A DNA stretch of 64,000 nt from Robertmurraya korlensis. GTDB taxonomy: Bacteria > Bacillota > Bacilli > Bacillales > Cytobacillaceae. The DNA lies in the NCBI RefSeq assembly GCF_023715225.1, contig NZ_JAMBNS010000009.1, positions 62,001 through 126,000 of the forward strand, in the 5' to 3' direction. Within the stretch, counting starts at the first letter, position 1. Every line of letters starts with the position of its first letter. This document shows, in pieces, positions 52,105 to 63,238 of the stretch. The notes under the pieces were generated by a model. It did not search any database. It was not told the origin of the DNA and saw only the letters and a program-made list of their open reading frames with translations. The position numbers and the translations under genes were made by a program.

Positions 52105-53579
52105 TGAGAGTAGCGATTATTGGTGGAGGGATTGGAGGTCTTACAACCGCTCTACTGTTATCACATAAAGGAATCAATGTGACTATCTATGAAAGGTCCG
52201 ACAAATTAGGGGGAAGATTAGCATTTGAAGGGAACGATGAGTTTCGGATTGATCAAGGTCCTACCATTGTCCTTTTACCTGATTTGATAACAACCATTTT
52301 ATCAGAAGGTGGTATTTCCCCTTCTGCTTACAAGCTATTAAAATGTGATCCATTGTATAAGATACATTTTTCAGATGAATCCTCTTATACAAAGTATAGC
52401 GACCGATTGAAACAGGAAAAGGAAATTGCGCGAATGTTCCCTGAGGATATAGAGGGATTTAACCAATTTATTACAGATATGAAAACTAGATTTCAACTAG
52501 GTAAAATTCATTTTTTAGAGAAGCCTTTTCTAAGTTTTCAAGAGTTTTGGAACTATCGCACGGTGATGCTTCTAGCAAAATTAAAAGCTTATAGAAGTGT
52601 TTATAAGGAACTCTCAACATACTTTACAAATGAGAAATTGCGAATTTCTTATGCTTTACAAACGCTTTATATCGGTGGTAATCCATTTACGACACCGGCC
52701 ATTTATAGTTTAGTATCGTTTAGTGAACATGATCATGGGATTTATTATTTACAAGGTGGATACGCTGGTTTGGTAGCGGTACTTGAGGAGGAGCTTAGAA
52801 AGCGTAAAGTAAACATCTGTACCTCCTGTCATGTAGAGCAAATTATATCAAACGGGAACAAAGCAGAGTATTTAATGGTAAATGGAAAAAGGGAAATCTA
52901 TGATTCGTATATTATAAACGGTGATTTCCCGGTTGAACAAAAGAATTTATTAAATAGAGACCGATCATTTACACCGTCTTCTGCATGTCTATTAATCTAT
53001 CTGGGTCTTAGCAAAACATTTGAGCCATCATCCCTTCACCAATTCTTTATCGGTGATGACTTTGCTCAATCGATGAAGGAGATTTTTGAGGAAGAAACTA
53101 TTCCACAATCACCATCCTTTTACACCTTCTATCCTTCAGCAATTGACTCAACTCTTGCCCCTTTAGGGAAGAGTGTTCTGTATACGCTTGTTCCGGTACC
53201 GGCTGGGGATCATATTGATTGGGATATAGAAGCGCCGAAATTAGTTGATAGAATTATAGAGAAAATAGATCAGAGAGGCTTTCCAGGTATAAAGGCATAT
53301 ATTGAATGGTCGAAGGTTAGAACTCCTGCAGATGCAATGCGGGAAGGATTGTATAAAGGAGGAAGTTTTGGAATTGCTCCAACACTTTTTCAATCAGGAA
53401 TGTATCGACCACAGTTAAAGCCTTTTCATGAGAAGAATATTTTTGCGGTTGGAGCATCCATACACCCAGGGGGTGGAATTCCCATCGTCATGCAAGGAGC
53501 AAAGTTACTTGTTGATTATATATGTAATGGAACGAATAAAAAAATAGGAAAGGAAGTGAAGAGGGTTGATAACTATTGA
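52104..53579 (+). CDS. CrtN/CrtP-like FAD oxidoreductase, second copy
   Basis: The 491-residue paralogue of the previous gene has AIIGGGIGGLTTALLLS, LGGRLAF, DQGPTIVLLP and the C-terminal GASIHPGGGIPIVMQGAKLLVD. The mid-part LQTLYIGGNPFTTPAIYSLV closely resembles S. aureus CrtN (QTLYIGIDP ... YSI). It is either a second desaturase or a carotene oxygenase. It is coupled to both neighbours by overlaps (1 nt upstream, 14 nt downstream), so the three genes form a tight operon. Confidence 0.83.
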   Translation: MRVAIIGGGIGGLTTALLLSHKGINVTIYERSDKLGGRLAFEGNDEFRIDQGPTIVLLPDLITTILSEGGISPSAYKLLKCDPLYKIHFSDESSYTKYSDRLKQEKEIARMFPEDIEGFNQFITDMKTRFQLGKIHFLEKPFLSFQEFWNYRTVMLLAKLKAYRSVYKELSTYFTNEKLRISYALQTLYIGGNPFTTPAIYSLVSFSEHDHGIYYLQGGYAGLVAVLEEELRKRKVNICTSCHVEQIISNGNKAEYLMVNGKREIYDSYIINGDFPVEQKNLLNRDRSFTPSSACLLIYLGLSKTFEPSSLHQFFIGDDFAQSMKEIFEEETIPQSPSFYTFYPSAIDSTLAPLGKSVLYTLVPVPAGDHIDWDIEAPKLVDRIIEKIDQRGFPGIKAYIEWSKVRTPADAMREGLYKGGSFGIAPTLFQSGMYRPQLKPFHEKNIFAVGASIHPGGGIPIVMQGAKLLVDYICNGTNKKIGKEVKRVDNY

Positions 53580-54402
53580 AGACGCGTATTTACAATGCGA
53601 GAGAGTAATTCAAGCACATTCCGAAACCTTTTATAAAGCATTTTCATATTTACCTCAAGAACAAAAAAAAGCGGTTTGGGCCATCTATTCTTATTGTCGG
53701 ATAATCGATGATATCATTGACGGAGAAAGGGATTCCGAGGAAGGTATAAAACAATTCGAAGAGGAATTTGAATTGTTTAAGAGGAAACAAATAGGCAGTC
53801 AGTTTGAATTTATGTGGATTGCTTTATTAGATGTTTTCGTGAAATTCGAGATGGAAGTAACACCTTTTGAAGATATGATAAAAGGACAAAGGATGGATTT
53901 GCAACAGACAAAATACGAGACATTGGATGAAGTGTTACAATACTCCTATCACGTGGCTAGTACGGTGGGGATAATGCTGCTCCCCGTTTTGGCTCCAAAA
54001 CATATTCATGTTTTAAGAGAGGGTGCCATTCAACTAGGCTTAGCGATGCAGTTAACAAATATTTTGAGAGATATTGGTGAGGACCTTTCCATGGGAAGAA
54101 TATATATACCAAAAGAAATGCTCTTAAAGCATCATTACTCGTATAAAGAGCTTCTTCATTACGAAGTGAATGATCGATTTATTAGGATGTGGGAAGATAT
54201 TGCAGAAATTGCTGAGTATTACTATGAACAGGCGTTATTAACGATTCATTATTATCCAGAATACTCAAGAATCCCTGTAAAGGGTGCTGCTTTAATGTAT
54301 AAAGCCATTCTCGATCAAGTTAGAAAAAATGAATATAATATTTTTAAATACCGGAGTTTTATCGGGACAGACACAAAGGAGCAAATTCTTGCAGCATTGT
54401 AA
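53566..54402 (+). CDS. crtM: Squalene/phytoene synthase family protein (CrtM-like, yisP position)
   Basis: The 278-residue head-to-head prenyl synthase has both aspartate-rich motifs: DDIID at residues 48-52 within YSYCRIIDDIID, and DIGED at 169-173 within QLTNILRDIGEDLSMGR. These are the metal-diphosphate sites needed to join two farnesyl diphosphates, as in S. aureus CrtM (4,4'-diapophytoene synthase). In B. subtilis the gene in this place is yisP, reported as a farnesyl diphosphate phosphatase. Here two intact desaturases precede it, so a working C30 carotenoid route is more likely. The start is ATG (TTG-type start possible) at 53566, inside the previous gene. Confidence 0.87.
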   Translation: MITIEDAYLQCERVIQAHSETFYKAFSYLPQEQKKAVWAIYSYCRIIDDIIDGERDSEEGIKQFEEEFELFKRKQIGSQFEFMWIALLDVFVKFEMEVTPFEDMIKGQRMDLQQTKYETLDEVLQYSYHVASTVGIMLLPVLAPKHIHVLREGAIQLGLAMQLTNILRDIGEDLSMGRIYIPKEMLLKHHYSYKELLHYEVNDRFIRMWEDIAEIAEYYYEQALLTIHYYPEYSRIPVKGAALMYKAILDQVRKNEYNIFKYRSFIGTDTKEQILAAL

Positions 54403-54404
54403 AG

Positions 54405-54435
54405 AAGAAGCAAGGCGAAATGCCTTGCTTCTTTA
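54405..54435. terminator. Bidirectional terminator between crtM and the MATE gene
   Basis: AAGAAGCAAGGC (54405-54416), loop GAAAT, GCCTTGCTTCTT (54422-54433). It separates convergent genes. Confidence 0.88.
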
Positions 54436-54444
54436 GGTCTAAAA

Positions 54445-55800
54445 TTAAACTGCTTTTTCTTCTACAAAAGAATGCCGAACCCAAACCTTTGAACGCCATC
54501 TCCAAAGCATGAGTAAGCCTCTAAGCCATTCATCAGCAATGAAAGCAATCCAAATGCCAACAAGTCCAAGCCCAAAGGTAATTCCTAGTAAATAAGACAA
54601 GGTGACCGCCACCCCCCACATAGAAAGAATCCCCATATATACTGGGAATTTCACATCACCAGTCGCTCTTAAAGAATTGATAATTACTAAATTAAACGAG
54701 CGGCCAGGTTCTAAAATAATCGTTAATAGAATCAACGTACTACCTAGTGCAATGATGTCCTCATTGCTTGTAAATAACTTCATTAAATCTTTTGCGAAAA
54801 ACGAGAAGAGTATCGCTGCGCTTAAGGAAATAATAATAGCAAGACGTAGACTTTTTAAACAACGATGATAGGCATCCTCATACTTCTTTGCACCAATCAA
54901 ATAACCAATTAATATTTGTGTACCTTGACTTATAGCGATGCTAAAAAGGAAAATAAACATCATCAGATTTTGAGCATATACTTTGGAAGTTAGTGCTTCC
55001 GTCCCTAATGTAGCAATAAAGAACGTAATGACCATTTGGGAAGCATTATATGAAAGCTGTTCGCCTGCCGAAGGGATACCAATTTTAAGCAAGTTTCTAA
55101 CATGCACCTTTGGAAAGCGGAAAAGCAGGTGAAATGGCAGTTGAACAGGAATTCTTCTAATCATGACGATAATGGCTATAACCAAACCTATGAATCTACT
55201 AACAGTCGTTGAAATTGCTACGCCTTCCACACCGAGAATCGGAAAACCAAAAGGACCAAAAATGAAAAAGTAGTTACCAATCACATTAATAATATTCATG
55301 CCAATTGTGATATACATAACATCTTTCGTAAACCCATAACTACGAATCACTGCACCAATCGTCATAATAAACGCTTGAACAAAAGAAAATCCTCCGACAA
55401 TTAACAGATAAGAGTTGGCCTCATCCAATAGTTCGGGAGGTAAATCCATCATTAATAAAATAGGTTTACTAAAGAGGAAAATTCCTATACTTAATAGGAT
55501 TCCAAAAACAAGATTTGCTCCTAGGGAAACGATTGAAATTTCTGCAGCTGCATGTTCCTGTTTCGCTCCTAAATTTTGTGTAACGAGAATAGCTGTTCCA
55601 GTTGCAACAAAACCAAACATAACGATGATTAGCGAAAGGACTTGGTTCGATACGCCAACAGCGGCAACGGACTCATCAGAGTATTGAGAGAGCATTAAAG
55701 TATCCGCATTCCCCATAAGCATATACAATAAGATTTCAATAAAGATGGGCCATGTTAATGCAACAAGGGTCATCTTTTGTTTTTTGCTTTTCGTGTTCAT
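54445..55800 (-). CDS. yisQ: MATE-family efflux transporter (YisQ-like)
   Basis: The 451-residue protein has twelve membrane segments in two MatE repeats and a typical N-terminus (ALTWPIFIEILLYMLMGNADTL, about residues 13-34), with PSAGEQLSYNASQMV beginning the second half. It exports drugs or metabolites using Na+ or H+. B. subtilis yisQ follows yisP in the same way. Any link to pigment export is only positional. Confidence 0.88.
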   Translation of the reverse strand: MNTKSKKQKMTLVALTWPIFIEILLYMLMGNADTLMLSQYSDESVAAVGVSNQVLSLIIVMFGFVATGTAILVTQNLGAKQEHAAAEISIVSLGANLVFGILLSIGIFLFSKPILLMMDLPPELLDEANSYLLIVGGFSFVQAFIMTIGAVIRSYGFTKDVMYITIGMNIINVIGNYFFIFGPFGFPILGVEGVAISTTVSRFIGLVIAIIVMIRRIPVQLPFHLLFRFPKVHVRNLLKIGIPSAGEQLSYNASQMVITFFIATLGTEALTSKVYAQNLMMFIFLFSIAISQGTQILIGYLIGAKKYEDAYHRCLKSLRLAIIISLSAAILFSFFAKDLMKLFTSNEDIIALGSTLILLTIILEPGRSFNLVIINSLRATGDVKFPVYMGILSMWGVAVTLSYLLGITFGLGLVGIWIAFIADEWLRGLLMLWRWRSKVWVRHSFVEEKAV

Positions 55801-55822
55801 GTCTCATTGACCCCCTAACATA

Positions 55823-55860
55823 ATAAAACGAAATAGTCTTAAGCGAAATGCTTAAGACTA
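55823..55860 (-). terminator. Intrinsic terminator of the GH13 gene
   Basis: An 11-bp perfect stem (55834-55844 with 55850-55860, TAGTCTTAAGC) with a 5-nt loop is followed, on the minus strand, by TTTCGTTTTATT. Confidence 0.75.
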
Positions 55861-55898
55861 CTTAGTAAACAATTCATTTTAACAGATGAAATGCTAAT

Positions 55899-57689
<1,791 letters not shown>

Positions 57690-57791
57690 TTAATTCTACT
57701 TTCTTAACGTTAGCAGATATGTGAAAACCCTTCAACAAATACATGGCAAAACACTTATAAATTTTTTTCTTTGTCTTTTATGTGAAAATAG

Positions 57792-57848
57792 TTGTCAAAA
57801 CGAAAAAACTAGGTATAATAAAAAATATAGTTTGTGCAATCGTTTTCA
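57792..57848 (+). promoter_or_regulatory. Maltodextrin operon promoter with downstream operator
   Basis: TTGTCA (57792-57797), 16 nt and TATAAT (57814-57819) are followed by TGCAATCGTTTTCA (57835-57848), which fits the CcpA cre consensus and resembles the other LacI-type sites. The site covers the expected transcription start region. A weaker variant, TGGCAACGTTTTCA, is at 57909-57922. With the sites at 57675 and 57945 these elements fill the 345-bp divergent gap. Confidence 0.68.
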
Positions 57849-57944
57849 CAACTCTATCACTTCAGTTAGACGTATAACACCAATAAGTAAATTAATTTTA
57901 ACTAATTGTGGCAACGTTTTCATAGAGTGCTGTTTTTGTAGATT

Positions 57945-57962
57945 TGTGCAATCGTTTGTACA
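57945..57962. promoter_or_regulatory. LacI-type operator before the binding-protein gene
   Basis: TGTGCAATCGTTTGTACA has inverted ends TGT ... ACA around an ATCG(T) centre and lies 43 nt before the binding-protein start codon. Confidence 0.6.
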
Positions 57963-58004
57963 GCTAGCAGAAATTAAAAACATACATTTTTGGAGGGGTC
58001 AATA

Positions 58005-59288
58005 ATGAAAAAAGCATTATCGCTTTTCATGATGATCATGTTAGTACTAGGAGTCCTTGCTGCATGTGGACCAAATCGTGAGGAAGGTACTTCTACAGAA
58101 AACGAAGGTGGCAATACTGCTGGAGAAGAACCAGCAAAGCCAGAGAAATTAGTAGTATGGGAAGATACAGATAAAGAGGTTGCATTAGAGCCTGCTATCG
58201 AAGCTTTTGAAAAAGAATATGGTATAAAAGTTGAGTATAAAACTTTAGGAATGGCAGACAAAATTCGTGACCAACTTCGTCTAGATGGTCCAGCTGGAAA
58301 TGCTCCAGACGTTGTAACACTGCCACATGACCAAATCGGTCAAGTAGTTGTTGAGGGATTAATCTCAGAAATTGAAGTAGATCAAGAAGTACTTGATACG
58401 TTCACTGAATCTTCTATCTCAGCTCAAATGTATGATGGAAAGCTTTATGGACTACCAAAAGCGACAGAAACACCAGTATTTATTTACAACAAAGCGTTAA
58501 TGGAAAAAGCTCCTGAAACTTTTGATGAATTATATGCTTTTTCAAAGGATTTCACTAAAGGCGATAATTACGGTTTCTTAGCTCTTTGGGATAACTATTA
58601 CTTCGCTCATGGTATTATGGGTGGAAACGGTGCTTACGTATTTAAAGATGAAAATGGTGCGTTAAACCGCGATGACATCGGTCTAAATAATGAAGGTGCT
58701 GAAACAGGTGCTGCGTACATTCAACAATGGTATAAAGAAGGACTTTTCCCTAAAGGAATCATCGGTGAATCTGGTGGATCAGCAATGGACGGGCTATTTA
58801 ACGAAGGAAAAGTTGCTTCTGTTATGAATGGTCCTTGGGCATTCCAAGCAATGAAGGATGCTGGAATTGACTACGGTGTTGCGCCACTACCAACTCTACC
58901 AAATGGTGAAAATGTAAAAACATTCATGGGTGTTAAAGGATGGCATGTAACAGCATTCACTGAAAATCAATATTGGGCTACAAAGCTTGTTGAATTCTTA
59001 ACAAATGAAGAAAGTGCAAAAACTCGTTTTGAAACAACTGGAGAAATTCCACCAGTTAAAACTTTAATCGAGGATCCAATTATTGCTGATAACGAAGCTG
59101 CAAAAGCAGTAGCTGTTCAGTCTTCATATGCGATTCCAATGCCTAATATTCCAGAAATGGCTGAGGTTTGGTCTCCAATGGCGTCAGCATTACAACAAAT
59201 TGCTACTCAAAAATCAGAGCCAAAAGCAGCTCTTGATTCTGCAGTAGATACAATTAAGAAGCAGATTGAGACAAACCACGCAAAATAA
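58005..59288 (+). CDS. mdxE: Maltodextrin-binding lipoprotein (MdxE/MalE-like)
   Basis: The 427-residue extracellular binding protein has a signal peptide ending in lipobox LAAC (Cys21), then a Gly/Glu/Thr-rich linker and a family 1 solute-binding domain (LVVWEDTDKEVALEPAIEAFEKEY, MNGPWAFQAMKDAGIDYGVAPLP, GVKGWHVTAF). It captures maltose and maltodextrins for the permeases encoded next. ATG 58005 has GGAGGGG 7 nt upstream; the ATG at 57990 is not supported. Confidence 0.92.
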   Translation: MKKALSLFMMIMLVLGVLAACGPNREEGTSTENEGGNTAGEEPAKPEKLVVWEDTDKEVALEPAIEAFEKEYGIKVEYKTLGMADKIRDQLRLDGPAGNAPDVVTLPHDQIGQVVVEGLISEIEVDQEVLDTFTESSISAQMYDGKLYGLPKATETPVFIYNKALMEKAPETFDELYAFSKDFTKGDNYGFLALWDNYYFAHGIMGGNGAYVFKDENGALNRDDIGLNNEGAETGAAYIQQWYKEGLFPKGIIGESGGSAMDGLFNEGKVASVMNGPWAFQAMKDAGIDYGVAPLPTLPNGENVKTFMGVKGWHVTAFTENQYWATKLVEFLTNEESAKTRFETTGEIPPVKTLIEDPIIADNEAAKAVAVQSSYAIPMPNIPEMAEVWSPMASALQQIATQKSEPKAALDSAVDTIKKQIETNHAK

Positions 59289-59346
59289 TTTGTGGTACAA
59301 TCGATAGGCAGTACCTCCGGTATTGCCTATCATTACATTCTTTTAG

Positions 59347-59358
59347 GCAAACGGTTGC
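59347..59358. promoter_or_regulatory. LacI-type operator between binding-protein and permease genes
   Basis: GCAAACGGTTGC fits GCAANCGNTTGC, the half of LacI-family sites, and lies 51 nt before the first permease gene. It could tune internal transcription of the operon. Confidence 0.55.
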
Positions 59359-59408
59359 GCAATAAAAAAATACATTCCTCCTCAAGTTAGAAAGGGGATA
59401 GAAGTCAA

Positions 59409-60695
59409 ATGGAAGCGGAAAAAGTAGGAACAACCAAGCATGCAAAGACAGCTGCATTGCTTTCAATTGTCCCAGGATTAGGGCAATTTTATAATCGTCA
59501 GTTTTTAAAAGGAATCATTTTTCTTGTATTAGCAGCTTCATTCGGTATTGTGTTTGGCGACATATTGAACATGGGATTTTGGGGATTGTTTACACTAGGT
59601 GAAATACCTAAAGTTGATCATTCAATCTTTCTATTGATTGATGGAATTATCGCATTGATTGTTACAGTGCTAGGTTTAGGGGTGTATGCATTTAACCTTT
59701 ACGATGCACACTCTAATGGAAAAAAACGTGATCTAGGTTTAAAACTAAATTCAGTTAGAGAACAATACCACAACTTAATTGACGGTGGTTTTCCATATTT
59801 AATGATTTCACCAGGGTTCTTGTTATTAATTTTTGTTGTAATCTTTCCGATTATTTTCGTCATCTTATTGGCGTTTACAAACTACGATTTATATCACTCA
59901 CCACCAGCTAAGCTAGTTGACTGGATTGGGATTCAGAACTTTATCGATATCTTTAAAATTGATATCTGGCGTAATACTTTCTTTAAAGTATTAGGTTGGA
60001 CAATCGTTTGGACATTTGGTGCGACAACGTTCCAAATAGCTTTAGGGATGTTCCTTGCAATTGTTGTTAACCAGAAAGATCTTAAAGGTAAGGCGATTAT
60101 TCGTACGATATTAATTTTACCTTGGGCGGTACCAGCTTTTGTATCGATTATGATTTTCTCTGGAATGTTCAATGAAACTTTTGGTGCCATTAATAAAATG
60201 ATATTACCAGCTCTAGGGTTAGATCCACAGCCATGGATGACAGAAGCCAATTGGACACGTCTAGCATTAATTTTAATTCAAGGTTGGTTAGGTTTCCCTT
60301 TCATCTTTGCAATGGTTACTGGTGTTCTTCAGTCTATTCCAGAGGACTTATATGAAGCAGCAACTGTAGATGGTGCAAGTATTTGGCAAAAGTTCTCAAA
60401 AATTACTTTACCACTTGTATTGTTTGCAACTGCACCAATCATGATTACGCAATATACCTTTAACTTTAATAACTTTAACGTTATCTTCCTCTTTAATAAC
60501 GGGGGACCAGCAGTGCCTGGGCAAACCGCATGGGGAACAGATATCTTGATATCATGGATTTATCGATTGACGATGACTTCAGCACAATATGGAAAAGCGG
60601 CAGCCATCACAATGATTCTATCCTTCATTATTATTGCAGTGGCTCTATGGCAATTTAGAAGAACAAAATCATTCCAAGAAGAGGATATGATGTAA
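59409..60695 (+). CDS. mdxF: Maltodextrin ABC permease, MdxF/MalF-like
   Basis: The 428-residue protein has an N-terminal extension with two or three membrane segments (residues 20-100, beginning TAALLSIVPGLGQFYNRQFLKG), then six MalF-type membrane helices. The EAA loop YEAATVDGASIWQKFSKITLPL (near residue 315) contacts the ATPase. It pairs with the MalG-like protein encoded 1 nt downstream. The ribosome site AAAGGGG is 11 nt from the ATG. Confidence 0.92.
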   Translation: MEAEKVGTTKHAKTAALLSIVPGLGQFYNRQFLKGIIFLVLAASFGIVFGDILNMGFWGLFTLGEIPKVDHSIFLLIDGIIALIVTVLGLGVYAFNLYDAHSNGKKRDLGLKLNSVREQYHNLIDGGFPYLMISPGFLLLIFVVIFPIIFVILLAFTNYDLYHSPPAKLVDWIGIQNFIDIFKIDIWRNTFFKVLGWTIVWTFGATTFQIALGMFLAIVVNQKDLKGKAIIRTILILPWAVPAFVSIMIFSGMFNETFGAINKMILPALGLDPQPWMTEANWTRLALILIQGWLGFPFIFAMVTGVLQSIPEDLYEAATVDGASIWQKFSKITLPLVLFATAPIMITQYTFNFNNFNVIFLFNNGGPAVPGQTAWGTDILISWIYRLTMTSAQYGKAAAITMILSFIIIAVALWQFRRTKSFQEEDMM

Positions 60696-60696
60696 T

Positions 60697-61539
60697 ATGA
60701 GTATGAAAAAGAATAAAATCATAAGACTTACACTGTCATACTTGGTCATCGCGGTCATGGCAGTTATTGTATTCTACCCATTGCTTTGGATTATTGGATC
60801 TTCGTTTAATCCTGGGAATAGTCTCTCGGGCTCGACGATGTTTCCAGAAAATCCAACACTAGCACATTATAAGCATCTGTTTGATGCTGACAAGAGTGAC
60901 TATATTATCTGGTACAAAAATTCCTTAAAAATCAGTATTATCACCATGGTGTTAACTGTTGCGAGTGTAGCTTTAACCGCATACTCATTCTCAAGATACC
61001 GTTTTGTTGGTCGTAAGAATGGACTAATCACATTCTTAATTCTGCAAATGATTCCAAACTTTGCTGCATTAATTGCAATCTTTGTTTTAGCGAACCGTAC
61101 AGGATTAATTGATACTCACTTAGGCTTAATTCTTGTGTATGTCGGTGGCCAAATTCCAATGAATACGTATTTAATGAAAGGATATTTAGATACGATTCCA
61201 AAAGAGCTGGATGAATCTGCAAAAATGGACGGAGCGGGACATTTAAGGATTTTCTTCCAAATTGTTATGCCTCTTGCAAAACCAATATTAGCCGTAGTTG
61301 CTTTATTCTCATTTATTGCTCCTTTTGGAGACTTTATCTTAGCACGTATTTTATTACGTTCAGAAGATAAATTTACATTATTAGTTGGCTTATACGAACT
61401 AGTTGCGAAACAGTTCGGTAACGAATTTACAAAGTTTGCTGCAGGTTCAGTATTAATTGCTATACCAATCGCTGCATTATTCTTAGTTTTCCAAAGATAT
61501 TTCGTTTCTGGTTTGACGGCTGGAGGAACAAAAGGATAA
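60697..61539 (+). CDS. mdxG: Maltodextrin ABC permease, MdxG/MalG-like
   Basis: The 280-residue protein has six membrane segments and the EAA motif DESAKMDGAGHLRIFFQIVMPL near residue 170. An N-terminal FYPLLWIIGSSFNPG and the C-terminal FQRYFVSGLTAGGTKG are typical of MalG. It is directly after mdxF. The start is ATG 60697 or the ATG two codons later. The operon lacks an ATPase gene, so MsmX or a similar shared ATPase elsewhere must energise it. Confidence 0.93.
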   Translation: MSMKKNKIIRLTLSYLVIAVMAVIVFYPLLWIIGSSFNPGNSLSGSTMFPENPTLAHYKHLFDADKSDYIIWYKNSLKISIITMVLTVASVALTAYSFSRYRFVGRKNGLITFLILQMIPNFAALIAIFVLANRTGLIDTHLGLILVYVGGQIPMNTYLMKGYLDTIPKELDESAKMDGAGHLRIFFQIVMPLAKPILAVVALFSFIAPFGDFILARILLRSEDKFTLLVGLYELVAKQFGNEFTKFAAGSVLIAIPIAALFLVFQRYFVSGLTAGGTKG

Positions 61540-61581
61540 TCTTGTAGGGAAGGATTTTTTACAGGAAAAGGAGGAGCGGAG

Positions 61582-63123
61582 ATGAAAAAGAAAATGCTTT
61601 CTTTCATCTTAATCCCGTTTCTTCTTTTTTACTCCCTACCGGTAGGTGCAGTGGAAAAAGAAGAGCGAAAATGGCAGGATGAGACTTTTTATTTTATTAT
61701 GATCGATCGCTTTAATAATAGCGATTTCAGCAATGATTTTAAAGTAAATATGGATGATCCCAAATCATATCATGGCGGTGACTTTCAAGGTATAATCGAT
61801 CAATTGGATTATATTAAAGACATGGGGTTCACCGCTATTTGGCTTACCCCGGTTTTTGATAATGCAGAAAAGGGCTATCATGGATACTGGATTACTGACT
61901 TTTACAACACAGAAGAACATTTTGGAACCTTAGAAAAGTTTAAAGAATTAGTAAAAGAGGCACATAAAAGAGACATAAAGATTGTCCTTGACTTTGTTGT
62001 CAATCATGTTTCACCGGAGCACGAGTGGCTGACAGACAGTGAAAAAGAGGATTGGTTTCATGAAAATAAAGAAATTTTAAATTGGGAAGATCAAGATGAA
62101 CTCAATAATGGTTGGATTTATGGATTACCTGATTTAAATACAGAAAATCCGGATGTGTCCAATTATCTATTAGAGGCCGCTAAGTGGTGGATCGCGGAGA
62201 CAGATATCGATGGCTATCGACTGGATACAGTACGACATGTACCAGTTGATTTTTGGGAAACATTTTCTAAAGAAGTGAAGAGTGTGAAAGATGATTTCTA
62301 CTTACTCGGTGAGGTTTGGGACAATGACCCAAATTATATAGCTCAGTATGACAAAGTGGGTATTGATGGCTTTGTTGATTATCCCTTGAACGAACATTTA
62401 CGAACGGCTTTTGCTAAGCCCGATCAATCTCTTTATTGGTTATATACGACTGCGGACCGAAACAAGACCATTTACGAAGATCCTTATTTAATGGGTACTT
62501 TTATGGATAATCATGATACTCCGCGCTTTACAAGAGATGCGGTGCAAAACAATGAGCATCCCGGACCTCGCTGGAAGCTGGCGCTTACCTACTTGTACAC
62601 GACGCCTGGTATACCGATTGTTTACTATGGTAGTGAGATTGCTCTTGATGGTGGGGAAGATCCTGATAACCGGAGACAAATGGATTTCCGGACAGATAAA
62701 GAATTGGTGGATTATATTTCTCAAATTGGAGCAGCTAGACAAACACTTCCTTCCTTAACTCGTGGTACGTTCGAGTTTCTATATGAAGAGAAGGGAATGG
62801 CTGTATATAAAAGGGAGTATGACGGTGAAACCACTGTTGTAGCAATTAATAATACATCAAAAACACAAACCGTAACCATTACAGAAGGTATTGAAAAGGA
62901 TAAAGAACTTCGTGGAGTTCTCAGTGATGAAATTGTCCGTGGAAAAGGCGAGGAATATACGCTCGTTCTCGACCGTGACCAAGCCCAAATTTATATCTTA
63001 GGACAGAAAACTGGGTTGAATATTCCATATATACTTATAATGGGAGCTGTGTACGTAGCGTTTATCATATTTATCTATTTGCTCTGGAAAAGATCGAAAA
63101 GGAAAAAACTCCCGAATCAATGA
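61582..63123 (+). CDS. Membrane-anchored extracellular GH13 alpha-amylase
   Basis: The 513-residue protein has a signal peptide (residues 1-24, KKKMLSFILIPFLLFYSLPVGA), a GH13 barrel with DFVVNH, GYRLDTVRH (nucleophile), GEVWDND (acid) and FMDNHDTPR, and a C-terminal membrane helix (IPYILIMGAVYVAFIIFIYL) followed by WKRSKRKK. It thus stays on the outer face of the membrane and cuts starch or dextrins next to the importer. AGGAGGAG precedes the ATG. It is transcribed with the transport genes. Confidence 0.92.
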   Translation: MKKKMLSFILIPFLLFYSLPVGAVEKEERKWQDETFYFIMIDRFNNSDFSNDFKVNMDDPKSYHGGDFQGIIDQLDYIKDMGFTAIWLTPVFDNAEKGYHGYWITDFYNTEEHFGTLEKFKELVKEAHKRDIKIVLDFVVNHVSPEHEWLTDSEKEDWFHENKEILNWEDQDELNNGWIYGLPDLNTENPDVSNYLLEAAKWWIAETDIDGYRLDTVRHVPVDFWETFSKEVKSVKDDFYLLGEVWDNDPNYIAQYDKVGIDGFVDYPLNEHLRTAFAKPDQSLYWLYTTADRNKTIYEDPYLMGTFMDNHDTPRFTRDAVQNNEHPGPRWKLALTYLYTTPGIPIVYYGSEIALDGGEDPDNRRQMDFRTDKELVDYISQIGAARQTLPSLTRGTFEFLYEEKGMAVYKREYDGETTVVAINNTSKTQTVTITEGIEKDKELRGVLSDEIVRGKGEEYTLVLDRDQAQIYILGQKTGLNIPYILIMGAVYVAFIIFIYLLWKRSKRKKLPNQ

Positions 63124-63179
63124 TAAAAAATATACTACAAAAGTATCGGATAGTTAGGGTAGAATAAGGAATAAAGATA

Positions 63180-63208
63180 ACCTGAATAAATATTAATATT
63201 ATTCAGAA
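63180..63208. promoter_or_regulatory. Inverted repeat upstream of the malR-like gene
   Basis: CTGAATAA and TTATTCAG arms flank an AT-rich centre (63182-63206), some 33 nt before the LacI-family gene. It has no T-run, so it is more likely an operator or stability hairpin than a terminator. Confidence 0.35.
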
Positions 63209-63238
63209 ATGTAGTTATTAGGAAATGAGGTGGGTAAG

